Source: Sphingorhabdus sp. M41
Lineage (GTDB): Bacteria > Pseudomonadota > Alphaproteobacteria > Sphingomonadales > Sphingomonadaceae
NCBI RefSeq assembly: GCF_001586275.1
Contig: NZ_CP014545.1
Location: 744,001 to 808,000, forward strand
DNA length: 64,000 bases
Direction: 5' to 3'
Of the stretch, positions 53,451-62,236 are shown piece after piece. Every line of letters starts with the position of its first letter. Position 1 is the stretch's first letter. Made by a program: the position numbers and the translations under genes. The notes beneath the pieces are model-generated. The model searched no databases. It was not told the DNA's origin and saw nothing but the letters and a program-made list of their open reading frames with translations.

Positions 53451-55436
53451 ATGCAAAAATTGTTTAGAGAAATTGAAAATTTAGATCAGATTATACTGAT
53501 ATTGAAATTTGTTGGAGCATCGCTAGCGATATTATTGGTCACGGGACGTATTGCCTACTATTTAGGTATGCTGAAAGGTTCATTAAGAGCTAGGAGGCTC
53601 GAAAAAGAACTTTCGGAATCTCCCTTTGAGGGGCCATTTTCCGATAAAGTATTGAAGTCAGCTGTTCGGAATTATATTCAACCAGATTGCTCGCCTACTG
53701 ATCCATCGCATGAATCAGATCTTCGTTATACTGTAGATATTCGAGAACAGCTATTCAGTGTCGTTGACAGATATGTTCAGAACGATGGGCGGCGAAAACA
53801 CCTAATGATTTTGGCAGATTCCGGGATGGGTAAGACCTCGTTCTGCTTAAATTATTTCCATTATTATCGCAAAACAGGAAAGCATCATGTGGCCCTGATC
53901 AATCTTTCTAACGGGGACGATATTAGCAGATTGGGTTTAATCAAAAACCAAAATAAAACCGTTTTGATCTTGGATGGCCTTGATGAGGACGCGAAGGTTC
54001 TAGAAGACTTTAACGGACGAATGACCGAAATTCTAATGAAATCAAAGGATTTCATGATGGTTATCATTACATGTCGATCGCAATTTTTTCAGCATAAAGA
54101 CCAGATACCGGTCGATACTGGGGTGTCCTTATTTACGCCTAGAAAGGCGGGCGAAGACAGAAACTTCAAAATATATCATATGTATCTGATGCCGTTCAAT
54201 GAACGGCAAGTCGATCAGTATATTTCTCACCACTTTCCTCGCTATAATTTTTTTAATTATCGAAACCGGGCGAAGTCGTTCGATATGATCGATAAGGTTC
54301 CGGAGCTAACAGTAAGGCCAATGCTATTGGAATTGCTACCCGATCTCGTAAAAGAAAAATCGGTCATGAAAGAGCTCTTTGAACTATATCGATATATGAT
54401 CGATAAATGGTTGGAGAGAGAGAAGTCGTGGATACCAAAAGAAATTTTATTCGGTGTTTCGGTGCAGCTCTCCGTGTACATATATGGCAAGCAGCTTGCA
54501 GGTGAAGGTGATCGAGTTACACTTGATGAGTTGCACGTGATAGCCGCAGATCACGGTGTCGATACTGATTACTGGCGTCAGTTATCGGGCAGGTCATTAT
54601 TGAACCGGGATGGAGATGGGAAGTTCAAATTTTCTCACCGGTCAATAATGGAATTTTTCTTCGTACAAGCGGCCATACAAGGAAATACCGAGTGCTTTCA
54701 AATCGGTTGGACAGATTTGATGCGAGAGTTATTCGTGAGCTGGGGACACACTGATAGAGACCTTGAAAGTATTGAACAGGCACGTGCGATTCTTAGATCT
54801 AATTTGTCACAAACGGGCCTTATACCTTTGTCGGAACCTCCGGTAGGCCCTGGTTTTGTTACAAATAAGGATTTGGATGCTTTGTCGTCTTCGACCGGCC
54901 CGGCTATTGGATTGCGTCGATCAATCAGCCCTTCATGGCGATTGGATAGTCTATTGATCTCAACGGAATTTGATCAAACCAAAGTCTTTGATATCGAGTA
55001 TGACTTAGAATGGTCTATACCCAGAATCGATGTTAGTGAAGTGGATGGAGTTGAAATTAACAACATTAGAAAAGTATCCGACCTACAAAGATTGGAAAAT
55101 GGTGATTATGAATTCCGGTATCCATCTTACGCTGAATTCATAACGTTAGTTCGGGCGTTAAGTGCCGCGGGAAAGATTGATATTTTGAGCAAGCGGGTAT
55201 TATACTACCTTGGCGATAAATGGGGTGATAGAGAGCATATGTTGGTTGCTCTACAACCTGGGAACGTGGCTCCAGAAATGATGCGACAGATAGATGTAGA
55301 TAGATCGGTGGAGGGAACCGATCAGCAAGTCAGCACTTACCTCGCTAGTGTTTATGTCAATCCAGCCGCATTCAATGGTGTGAAAGCAGTCGGTATCCGA
55401 GTGAAGGTTGAAGCTCAGTTGTCCCTCGCTGTGTAA
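53451..55436 (+). CDS. Membrane-anchored NACHT/STAND NTPase
   Basis: This protein of about 661 residues lies in a strongly AT-rich segment (flanks are GC-rich). An N-terminal helix (residues about 14-39: IILILKFVGASLAILLVTGR) anchors it in the membrane. A linker leads to a NACHT NTPase: Walker A ADSGMGKTSFC (about residue 122), Walker B VLILDGLDEDAK (about 171), sensor-1-like VIITCRSQFF, then the helical NACHT extension (VRPMLLELLPDLVKE, FSHRSIMEFF). The C-terminal 170 residues are a separate beta-rich domain of unknown fold, possibly a sensor. NACHT proteins include antiphage defence STAND ATPases, in which ligand binding triggers oligomerisation. Start may be TTG 53445 or ATG 53451. It is a single gene. 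Confidence 0.88.
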   Translation: MQKLFREIENLDQIILILKFVGASLAILLVTGRIAYYLGMLKGSLRARRLEKELSESPFEGPFSDKVLKSAVRNYIQPDCSPTDPSHESDLRYTVDIREQLFSVVDRYVQNDGRRKHLMILADSGMGKTSFCLNYFHYYRKTGKHHVALINLSNGDDISRLGLIKNQNKTVLILDGLDEDAKVLEDFNGRMTEILMKSKDFMMVIITCRSQFFQHKDQIPVDTGVSLFTPRKAGEDRNFKIYHMYLMPFNERQVDQYISHHFPRYNFFNYRNRAKSFDMIDKVPELTVRPMLLELLPDLVKEKSVMKELFELYRYMIDKWLEREKSWIPKEILFGVSVQLSVYIYGKQLAGEGDRVTLDELHVIAADHGVDTDYWRQLSGRSLLNRDGDGKFKFSHRSIMEFFFVQAAIQGNTECFQIGWTDLMRELFVSWGHTDRDLESIEQARAILRSNLSQTGLIPLSEPPVGPGFVTNKDLDALSSSTGPAIGLRRSISPSWRLDSLLISTEFDQTKVFDIEYDLEWSIPRIDVSEVDGVEINNIRKVSDLQRLENGDYEFRYPSYAEFITLVRALSAAGKIDILSKRVLYYLGDKWGDREHMLVALQPGNVAPEMMRQIDVDRSVEGTDQQVSTYLASVYVNPAAFNGVKAVGIRVKVEAQLSLAV

Positions 55437-55874
55437 ATCGGGTTTCAGTCCGTCAGCACGCGGAGGGATTAACGTCCGCGTTCGCTTCCAGTGAATGCCG
55501 ACGCTAGCAATCGTCTAACCAGGTAAGTAATTGAGCCGATGCTATTTTGTTAATTGCTATTCGTGGTAATGCTTTGGGGCGTGTTCCCCTTAGCCCCCGT
55601 CGTTGTTTTCAAAATCGTGAAAGAGGTTCAAGATGACGAATGGACGTTGTCCGACGGCGGCTAGGTCAAACTAAGGTCCAAAAAATCGATTTGAGGCGAT
55701 GGACCGCAATCGAAGATTGTCTAGTAAAGTGGATTGTCCACATTGCGGGATTATCATCCATAAGCTAAAGCCCACCCGAACAACCGAATCCCACCTCCGC
55801 CACGGCCCCAACCGGCAAGGCACTCCCCGTAGTGTGGGTTTCAAAAATATAGAAACGAAAGGCCACACTCCACC
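55437..55874. other. Intergenic region between the NACHT gene and acnA
   Basis: There are 438 bases. The AT-rich composition continues to about 55620. Near 55624-55640, gttcaagatgacgaatgg looks like a decayed arm of the ttcaggatgacg palindromes. An open frame of 65 codons on the minus strand (55671-55868) was not accepted. The acnA promoter should lie close to the end; the aaagg site is 14 bases from the start, so translation initiation is weakly marked. Confidence 0.4.
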
Positions 55875-58559
55875 ATGACAACCACCGGCAAAGACTCACT
55901 CGGCACCCGCTCGACGATGACCGTCAACGGCACCGAATATAGCTATTACTCCCTCGCAAAAGCGGCGGAAAAGCTCGGCAATATCGACAAGCTGCCGTAC
56001 ACGCTCAAAGTGCTGCTGGAGAATATGCTGCGGTTCGAGGATGGCGGCTTTACCGTGGACGCGAAGGACGCGCAGGCGGTGGTTGACTGGCAGAAGGAAG
56101 CCAAGAGCGCAGCGGAAATTCAATATCGTCCGGCCCGCGTGCTGATGCAGGATTTCACCGGCGTTCCCGCCGTGGTCGATCTCGCGGCGATGCGCGACGG
56201 GATCAAGGCGCTGGGCGGCAATGCCGAGCAGATCAACCCGCAGGTGCCGGTGCATCTGGTCATCGATCACTCGGTGATGGTCGACGAATTCGGCACGCCG
56301 CAAGCCTTCGAACATAATGTCGAGCTGGAATATCAGCGCAATATGGAGCGTTACGAATTTCTCAAATGGGGCAGCAAGGCATTTGACAATTTCTCCGTTG
56401 TGCCGCCGGGAACCGGCATCTGCCATCAGGTGAACCTGGAAAATATCGCCAAGGCGGTCTGGTCGTCGAAGGACGCCGAGGGCAATATGGTCGCCTATCC
56501 CGACACTTGCGTCGGCACCGACAGCCATACGACGATGATCAACGGTCTCGGCGTGCTCGGCTGGGGCGTGGGCGGGATCGAGGCGGAAGCCGCGATGCTC
56601 GGCCAGCCGGTATCGATGCTGATCCCCGAAGTGGTCGGCTTCAAATTGTCCGGCAAGCTGGCCGAGGGCATTACCGCGACCGATCTGGTGCTGACCTGCG
56701 TGCAGATGCTGCGCCATGTCGGTGTGGTCGGCAGCTTTGTCGAATTTTACGGTCCCGGCCTGAAGGAACTGTCGCTCGCCGATCGCGCGACCATCGCCAA
56801 TATGGCGCCGGAATATGGCGCGACCTGCGGCTATTTCCCGATCGACGAAAAGACACTCGAATATCTCGAACTCACCGGCCGCAGCGCGCAGGATATCGCG
56901 CTGACCGAAGCTTATGCGCGGGAGCAGGGCTTCTGGCGCTATGACGAGACGACCAAGGACGCGATCTACACCAAGACGCTGGAACTCGACATCAGCACCG
57001 TGGTGCCGTCGCTCTCCGGACCGAAACTGCCGCAGCAGCGCGTGTCGATGGCCGAGCTGGACGAAGAGTTCAACCGCGACCTCAAGAAGGTCTTCGGCGT
57101 CGATGATGACGGCAAGCGGGTGGACGTCGACGGCAGCGACCAGGGCTTTGCCCATGGCGATGTCGCGATTGCCGCGATCACCAGCTGCACCAACACCTCC
57201 AACCCGACGGTGCTGATCGCCGCCGGTCTGGTCGCGCGCAAGGCGCGGGAACGCGGGCTGCAGCGCAAGCCATGGGTCAAGAGCTCGCTGGCGCCGGGAT
57301 CGCAGGTGGTCACCGACTATCTCGACAAGGCGGGATTGTCCGAGGATCTCGACTATCTCGGATTCAACCTGGTCGGCTATGGCTGCACCACCTGTATCGG
57401 TAATAGTGGGCCACTGCCGGCGCCGATTTCCAAGGCGATCAACGAAAATGATCTGGTTGCCGCGTCGGTGCTGTCGGGCAACCGCAACTTTGAAGGCCGC
57501 GTGTCGCAAGACGTGCGCGCCAACTATCTCGCTTCGCCGCCGCTGGTTGTCGCTTATGCGCTGAAGGGCACGGTCCGCGAGGATATGTATGAAACGCCGA
57601 TCGGGCAGGGCAGCGACGGCACCGACGTCTATCTGAAGGACATCTGGCCGACCAACGCCGAAGTGACCGACATGGTCAACAGCTTCGTCAACCGCGAAAT
57701 GTTCGAAAGCCGCTATGCCAATGTCTATGACGGCGACGAGCAGTGGCGTGCGATCGACGTCACCGGCGGCGACACCTATCAGTGGCGCGCCGGCTCGACC
57801 TATGTTGCCAACCCGCCCTATTTTGACGGCATGACGATGACGCCGGAGCCGATCAGCGACATCATCGAGGCGAAGACGCTGGCGCTGCTGGGTGACAGCA
57901 TTACGACCGACCACATCTCGCCAGCAGGCGCGATCAAGGAGGACAGCCCTGCCGGAGAATATCTGAAAAATCATCAGGTTAGCAAGCAGGACTTCAACAG
58001 CTACGGCTCCCGCCGCGGCAACCACGAAGTCATGATGCGCGGCACATTTGCGAATATTCGTATCAAGAACGAAATGGCCGACGGTAAAGAAGGCGGTTAC
58101 ACCAAATATAATGGCCAGATCATGCCGATCTACGACGCCGCAATGAAGCACAAGGCCGACGGCACCCCATTGGTCGTCATCGGTGGCGAGCAATATGGCA
58201 CCGGCTCCTCCCGCGACTGGGCGGCAAAGGGCACCAACCTGCTCGGCGTCCGCGCTGTCATCGTCGAAAGCTACGAGCGGATCCACCGTTCGAACCTCGT
58301 CGGCATGGGCGTTCTGCCACTGCAGTTCGGCGAAGGCACCGATCGCGAGATCCTCAGCCTCGACGGCAGCGAAAGCTTCACCATCAAGGGTGTAGCCACG
58401 CTGAAACCGCTGCAGGAAGTCGAAGTCGAAATGACCCGCGCCGACGGCACGACCTCGACCTTCAAGACGATCTGCCGGATCGATACCGCCAATGAAATGG
58501 AATATTTCCTCAACGGCGGCATCCTGCAATATGTGTTGCGGAACCTCGCGAAAGGCTAG
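55875..58559 (+). CDS. acnA: Aconitate hydratase A
   Basis: AcnA interconverts citrate and isocitrate in the TCA cycle. The 894-residue protein shows the iron-sulfur ligand motifs: Cys in ITSCTNTSNPTV and the two Cys of GYGCTTCIGNSGPLP. Early signature text includes VGTDSHTTMINGLGVLGWGV and QVPVHLVIDHSVMVD. The C-terminal swivel domain has GSSRDWAAKGTNLLGVRAVI and YERIHRSNLVGMGVLPLQF. It starts at ATG 55875. It may double as an RNA-binding regulator under iron loss (family knowledge). Confidence 0.97.
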   Translation: MTTTGKDSLGTRSTMTVNGTEYSYYSLAKAAEKLGNIDKLPYTLKVLLENMLRFEDGGFTVDAKDAQAVVDWQKEAKSAAEIQYRPARVLMQDFTGVPAVVDLAAMRDGIKALGGNAEQINPQVPVHLVIDHSVMVDEFGTPQAFEHNVELEYQRNMERYEFLKWGSKAFDNFSVVPPGTGICHQVNLENIAKAVWSSKDAEGNMVAYPDTCVGTDSHTTMINGLGVLGWGVGGIEAEAAMLGQPVSMLIPEVVGFKLSGKLAEGITATDLVLTCVQMLRHVGVVGSFVEFYGPGLKELSLADRATIANMAPEYGATCGYFPIDEKTLEYLELTGRSAQDIALTEAYAREQGFWRYDETTKDAIYTKTLELDISTVVPSLSGPKLPQQRVSMAELDEEFNRDLKKVFGVDDDGKRVDVDGSDQGFAHGDVAIAAITSCTNTSNPTVLIAAGLVARKARERGLQRKPWVKSSLAPGSQVVTDYLDKAGLSEDLDYLGFNLVGYGCTTCIGNSGPLPAPISKAINENDLVAASVLSGNRNFEGRVSQDVRANYLASPPLVVAYALKGTVREDMYETPIGQGSDGTDVYLKDIWPTNAEVTDMVNSFVNREMFESRYANVYDGDEQWRAIDVTGGDTYQWRAGSTYVANPPYFDGMTMTPEPISDIIEAKTLALLGDSITTDHISPAGAIKEDSPAGEYLKNHQVSKQDFNSYGSRRGNHEVMMRGTFANIRIKNEMADGKEGGYTKYNGQIMPIYDAAMKHKADGTPLVVIGGEQYGTGSSRDWAAKGTNLLGVRAVIVESYERIHRSNLVGMGVLPLQFGEGTDREILSLDGSESFTIKGVATLKPLQEVEVEMTRADGTTSTFKTICRIDTANEMEYFLNGGILQYVLRNLAKG

Positions 58560-58606
58560 AACGCCACGCCAAATTGTGCATAGTCGGGGCATAGGAGAGA
58601 GACTCT

Positions 58607-59260
58607 ATGCCCCGACTGCGCGAAATACCCCGGTCAGAGGTGACCGACGACTATGTTCTCGGCCTCTACAATATGCTGTTCGGCGATCGCGATCCGGTGG
58701 CAGAACCGGGCACGGCGACCGGTACGCCGGGCAACTGGTGGACCGTCTTTGCCCAGGTCCCCGACGCTTTCAAACATACAACCGAGGGCTTCGGTTTCTA
58801 CCGCTCTCCCAATCGCAAGCTTGATCCGAAACTGCGCGAGCTCGGCCAGATCCGCGCCGGCTATGTGGTGGGATCGCAATTTGTCTATTCCCAGCACAGC
58901 AAGGCGATGCGCTTCGAAGGCTATTCCGAGGAACAGGTCACGGCGATCCCAAACTGGCAGGTCGCCGACTGTTTCAGCGATGTCGAGCGCGCCGTGCTCG
59001 CTTACACCGATTGCCTGGTGCTGGAGCGGGGCAGGGTGCCCGACGGCGTCTTCGCGGCGCTGAAAAAGCATCTGGGCGAAGTCGAGATACTCGAGCTCAC
59101 CTACATCACCTGCACCTATATGATGCACGCGGTGATGAGCCGGGCGCTGAAACTGGAATTTGATGATGTGGCGGAACGGGTTGTCGAAGTGCCCGCTCCC
59201 GATGGCGCGACGGCCGATGTCATGGGCATGGTCGACAAGCGGAAGGACGCGGACCAATGA
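58607..59260 (+). CDS. Carboxymuconolactone decarboxylase (CMD) family protein
   Basis: This 217-residue protein has a ggagag site 8 bases ahead. The AhpD/CMD fold is suggested by LRELGQIRAGYVVGSQFVYS, a helix followed by a SQFVYSQHSKAM stretch at the usual CxxC/His position (Cys absent), and ERAVLAYTDCLVLERG. Without the Cys pair it should not be a peroxidase; it may be a decarboxylase-like or binding protein. It overlaps the next gene by four bases, forming a pair with the VOC protein. Confidence 0.82.
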   Translation: MPRLREIPRSEVTDDYVLGLYNMLFGDRDPVAEPGTATGTPGNWWTVFAQVPDAFKHTTEGFGFYRSPNRKLDPKLRELGQIRAGYVVGSQFVYSQHSKAMRFEGYSEEQVTAIPNWQVADCFSDVERAVLAYTDCLVLERGRVPDGVFAALKKHLGEVEILELTYITCTYMMHAVMSRALKLEFDDVAERVVEVPAPDGATADVMGMVDKRKDADQ

Positions 59261-59787
59261 GCTATCACCATCTCGCCCTCGCGGCGAAAGACATGAAAGC
59301 GATCCACGCATTTTACGAAGGCGTGATGGGCTTCGAACTGGTCAAGGTAGAGATCGCGCCGGTCATGGGCGGTGGCTGGGGCAAGCATTTTTTCTACCGG
59401 ATGGACGGCGACGACAGCCGGTTCATCGCCTTCTGGGAATTGATGGATACGCCGGGCGAAGACGGATATAGGTTCGATCTCAATGAAGCCGCGGGAACAC
59501 CGCAGGGCACGAACCATTACAGCTTTGCCGTCAATACGCCCGATGAGCTCATTGTCTGGCGCGAAAAATGGAACGCTGCCGGTCTCGACGTGCTGGAGAT
59601 CGACCATAATTGGTGCCACTCGGTCTACACCCGCGATCCCAATGGCAATATGGTTGAATTTTGCCTGACCACCGGCAGTTTTACTGACGAAGACCGCGAC
59701 CGCGCCCTGGCCGCGCTGGACGAGACGAAAATGAACCCGTCTCCGCCGCCCGCCATGATGAAGCAATGGCTGGCGAAAAACGCCTAG
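59257..59787 (+). CDS. VOC (glyoxalase/dioxygenase fold) protein
   Basis: This 176-residue protein starts SYHHLALAAKDMKAIHAFYE, the typical N-terminal VOC half with a His ligand. The second half has NHYSFAVNTPDELIVWR, WCHSVYTRDPNGNMVEFCLT, in which H...E form the metal-binding end. Such enzymes include dioxygenases and glyoxalases. Translation is coupled to the CMD gene by ATGA. The pair might process the same unknown ring-type substrate (inference). It ends in a four-base overlap with the convergent TetR gene. Confidence 0.85.
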   Translation: MSYHHLALAAKDMKAIHAFYEGVMGFELVKVEIAPVMGGGWGKHFFYRMDGDDSRFIAFWELMDTPGEDGYRFDLNEAAGTPQGTNHYSFAVNTPDELIVWREKWNAAGLDVLEIDHNWCHSVYTRDPNGNMVEFCLTTGSFTDEDRDRALAALDETKMNPSPPPAMMKQWLAKNA

Positions 59788-60422
59788 CCGGCGACGTGCA
59801 GTTCCGGCTTTTTGATAGCCCGGCCATTATCGGCATGCAAGCCCTTGAAGATGGTGTTGACCACGATCCGGAGCCGCTCTTCGGTCGCCAGATGCATCAT
59901 CTGCATCATCAGCTGCGGATTGCAAAAAGGCTGCATCATGGTGTTGACCAGAGACACGACGGCATCAAGCTCCAGCCCCTTGAAATAGCCTTTTTCCATG
60001 GCTTCGGCGAGAATTGACGCCATATAGTGATCGGCCAGATCGACATAGCCCTTGATCACGTCAAAATGTTCGTTCCCGAGTTCCATATAGGATTCAAACA
60101 GTTCGGGATCATCTTCATACCGGGCCCGTTTGATGACCACACGTTTGGCGAAAAACTGATAGAGCTTCTCCTCAACCGGCATGTCGGCGGACACCAGCTC
60201 CTCCATGATCACCAGCAGTTCGGCAAACCATTCCCCCGCCATGGCCTCTGCCAGCGCGTCCTTATTCTCGAAGAAGCGATAGAGATTCGATGGCGACATG
60301 CCGACGGCTGTCGCGAGATCGCTCATGGTAAAGCTGATTGCGCCTTTCTCCTGGATCATGCGGTCTGCGGCGGCGATTATTCTCAAGCGCGTAGCGGCGA
60401 TGTCGGTCTCGGGACGTGGCAT
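59784..60422 (-). CDS. TetR-family transcriptional regulator
   Basis: This 212-residue protein has ggaggggag ten bases before ATG 60422. The N-terminal HTH is RLRIIAAADRMIQEKGAISF and MSDLATAVGMSPSNLYRFFE. The C-terminal ligand domain includes ALAEAMAGEWFAELLV and TMMQPFCNPQLMMQMMHLAT. The ligand is unknown. It is divergent from the DUF389 gene (160 bases apart) and convergent with the VOC gene. The sequence between 60423 and 60582 is AT-rich and likely holds its operator. Confidence 0.9.
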   Translation of the reverse strand: MPRPETDIAATRLRIIAAADRMIQEKGAISFTMSDLATAVGMSPSNLYRFFENKDALAEAMAGEWFAELLVIMEELVSADMPVEEKLYQFFAKRVVIKRARYEDDPELFESYMELGNEHFDVIKGYVDLADHYMASILAEAMEKGYFKGLELDAVVSLVNTMMQPFCNPQLMMQMMHLATEERLRIVVNTIFKGLHADNGRAIKKPELHVAG

Positions 60423-60582
60423 GATGTGGCTCCCCTCCAGGATCCTTGGCGCGGCATTATAGCCGCTGCGATCTATATAGGTGATACAGTTTTCTGATAA
60501 AAGACGGAACCTTTCATTTTTCAACTATATCAAAGCTAATGTTTGTCTATTCGCGAACATTTTTCGACGCTAAAGCAGCATT

Positions 60583-62157
60583 ATGACAGAAGATCAGGTT
60601 CCCCCGGCCAGTCCGGAACAGTCAAAGCCCAACCCGGCATCCGGCCCATTCTCTCCGGTTATCGGCAGCATCCGGTTGTTTCGCCGTTGGTGGCGGATAG
60701 CGGTGCGGGCAGATGTCGACCAGCAAGCGGTCATTGACAAGGTGCGCGAGGACAGCGGGTTTACCCCCCATTTCGCATTTATGACCTCAATGTCGGCTGG
60801 TATCGCAATATTGGGCTTGCTGTTGTCGTCTCCGGCAGTGGTCATCGGGGCCATGCTGCTTTCGCCATTGATGGGACCGATAATGGGGGCGGGTTTTGCT
60901 CTCGCGGTCGGTGATTCCGCGTGGCTGAAGGAGAGCGGAAAGGCGATCCTTCTGGGAACCATAATTTCGATCCTGTTTGCCGGGCTGGTGGTGACTTTGT
61001 CCCCTCTGCAAACCGTCACCGCCGAAATCGCGGCGCGCACACGGCCGAATCTGTTTGATCTGTTGGTTGCCCTTTTCTCTGCGCTGGCCGGCGGCTACGC
61101 GATGATCCGCGGACGGATGGGAACGATTGTCGGTGTCGCTATCGCAACGGCGCTGATGCCACCGCTTGCGGTTGTCGGCTTTGGACTGGCGACGTTTAAC
61201 TGGGCTGTATTTGGCGGCTCGCTGCTGCTGTTCTTCACCAACCTGATGACAATTGCGCTGACCGCGACCGCCATGGCCTGGCTCTACGGTTTTCGATCCT
61301 ACCTGTCCGAACGCCAATCGCAGTTTCAGATTGCAGCGATGGTAGTGGTCTTTATCGCCCTTGCCATCCCGCTTGGCCTTTCGCTGCGGCAGATCGCCTG
61401 GGAAGCCAATGTTTCGCGGTCGGCCAATGGCTATATCAAGGATCAGTTTGGCAAGCGCGCAAGCGTATCGCAAATTGAGATAGATTTCGACGCAGACCCG
61501 ATCCTCATCAACGCCACGGTATTCACGCCGAAGATTCTCGCTGGGGCGGCTGAACAAAGTTCGAGAGTCTTGAGCAGAAACTTGGGAAAGCCAATCTTCG
61601 TGAATGTAGAACAGTTCAAGGTGGAAACGGGAGAAGATGCAAATTCAGCGGAACTTGCCGCGGCAAAAATGCGCGAGCAGGCCCAGCAAGCTGAAATTCA
61701 GGTTACCCGGCTGCGAGAAAATCTTGCCTTGATCGCTGGCGTGTCGGTGGATGACGTGACGCTGGATACCAGCAAGCGGCGCGCCATGGTCGTTTCGAAG
61801 GTGCTGACAGGTGCGTCGCTTGCCTCCTATTACGCGCTTGAACAGCGGGTTGCCGCTGGAGCGAAAGGCTGGATAATAAGGTTGCAGCCGCCAGCCATTG
61901 CCTTGCCGGAGTTGAAGATCACCGATGGTGCAGTCGACCCGGCGTCGAGCAACGATCTGGATCTGACAATCTGGGCATCCGAACGGATAGGCTTGCCGTT
62001 GGGCATTAGCGGGATCGCTGCCAACAGAGCAGTGGCAAGGGAAGTCTTGAAAGCCAATAATATTTCCGTTGCTCAGGAATCTGAGACGGCAATCCCGGGT
62101 TCTGCTGTAAAATTGCGCTGGCTGGCCCCGCCAGAAAGTTCAAGTTCGTCGCAATAG
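60583..62157 (+). CDS. DUF389 membrane protein
   Basis: This 524-residue protein belongs to the DUF389 (TIGR00341) family. The N-terminal half has six membrane helices with the family block LLSSPAVVIGAMLLSPLMGP and IMGAGFALAVGD, then GRMGTIVGVAIATALMPPLA. A C-terminal soluble domain of about 260 residues follows. The family is common in alphaproteobacteria; its function is not proven. It is divergent from a TetR regulator that may control it. The last codons and stop form one copy of an 18-base tandem duplication. Confidence 0.88.
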   Translation: MTEDQVPPASPEQSKPNPASGPFSPVIGSIRLFRRWWRIAVRADVDQQAVIDKVREDSGFTPHFAFMTSMSAGIAILGLLLSSPAVVIGAMLLSPLMGPIMGAGFALAVGDSAWLKESGKAILLGTIISILFAGLVVTLSPLQTVTAEIAARTRPNLFDLLVALFSALAGGYAMIRGRMGTIVGVAIATALMPPLAVVGFGLATFNWAVFGGSLLLFFTNLMTIALTATAMAWLYGFRSYLSERQSQFQIAAMVVVFIALAIPLGLSLRQIAWEANVSRSANGYIKDQFGKRASVSQIEIDFDADPILINATVFTPKILAGAAEQSSRVLSRNLGKPIFVNVEQFKVETGEDANSAELAAAKMREQAQQAEIQVTRLRENLALIAGVSVDDVTLDTSKRRAMVVSKVLTGASLASYYALEQRVAAGAKGWIIRLQPPAIALPELKITDGAVDPASSNDLDLTIWASERIGLPLGISGIAANRAVAREVLKANNISVAQESETAIPGSAVKLRWLAPPESSSSSQ

Positions 62158-62180
62158 ATGTTTTCGTCGCAATAGATGTT
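62145..62180 (+). repeat. Perfect 18-bp tandem duplication over the DUF389 stop
   Basis: ttcgtcgcaatagatgtt occurs twice with no gap (62145-62162 and 62163-62180). The first copy includes the stop codon, the second a further in-frame stop, so readthrough would add only six codons. A recent replication-slippage event is the simplest explanation. Confidence 0.85.
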
Positions 62181-62236
62181 TAGGCGAGGTTCATTTTCAG
62201 TGCGTTAGCATCCGGATTGAATAGGGGAGAGACAAT

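Noticed and set aside
55671-55868. 65-codon minus-strand open frame before acnA
   Set aside because: No ribosome site, and the product shows no domain; it crosses the likely acnA promoter.
55896-58592. 898-codon open frame on the minus strand opposite acnA
   Set aside because: It is a codon-bias shadow of a clear aconitase with all catalytic motifs. The product is His/Arg/Val-rich without recognisable domains.
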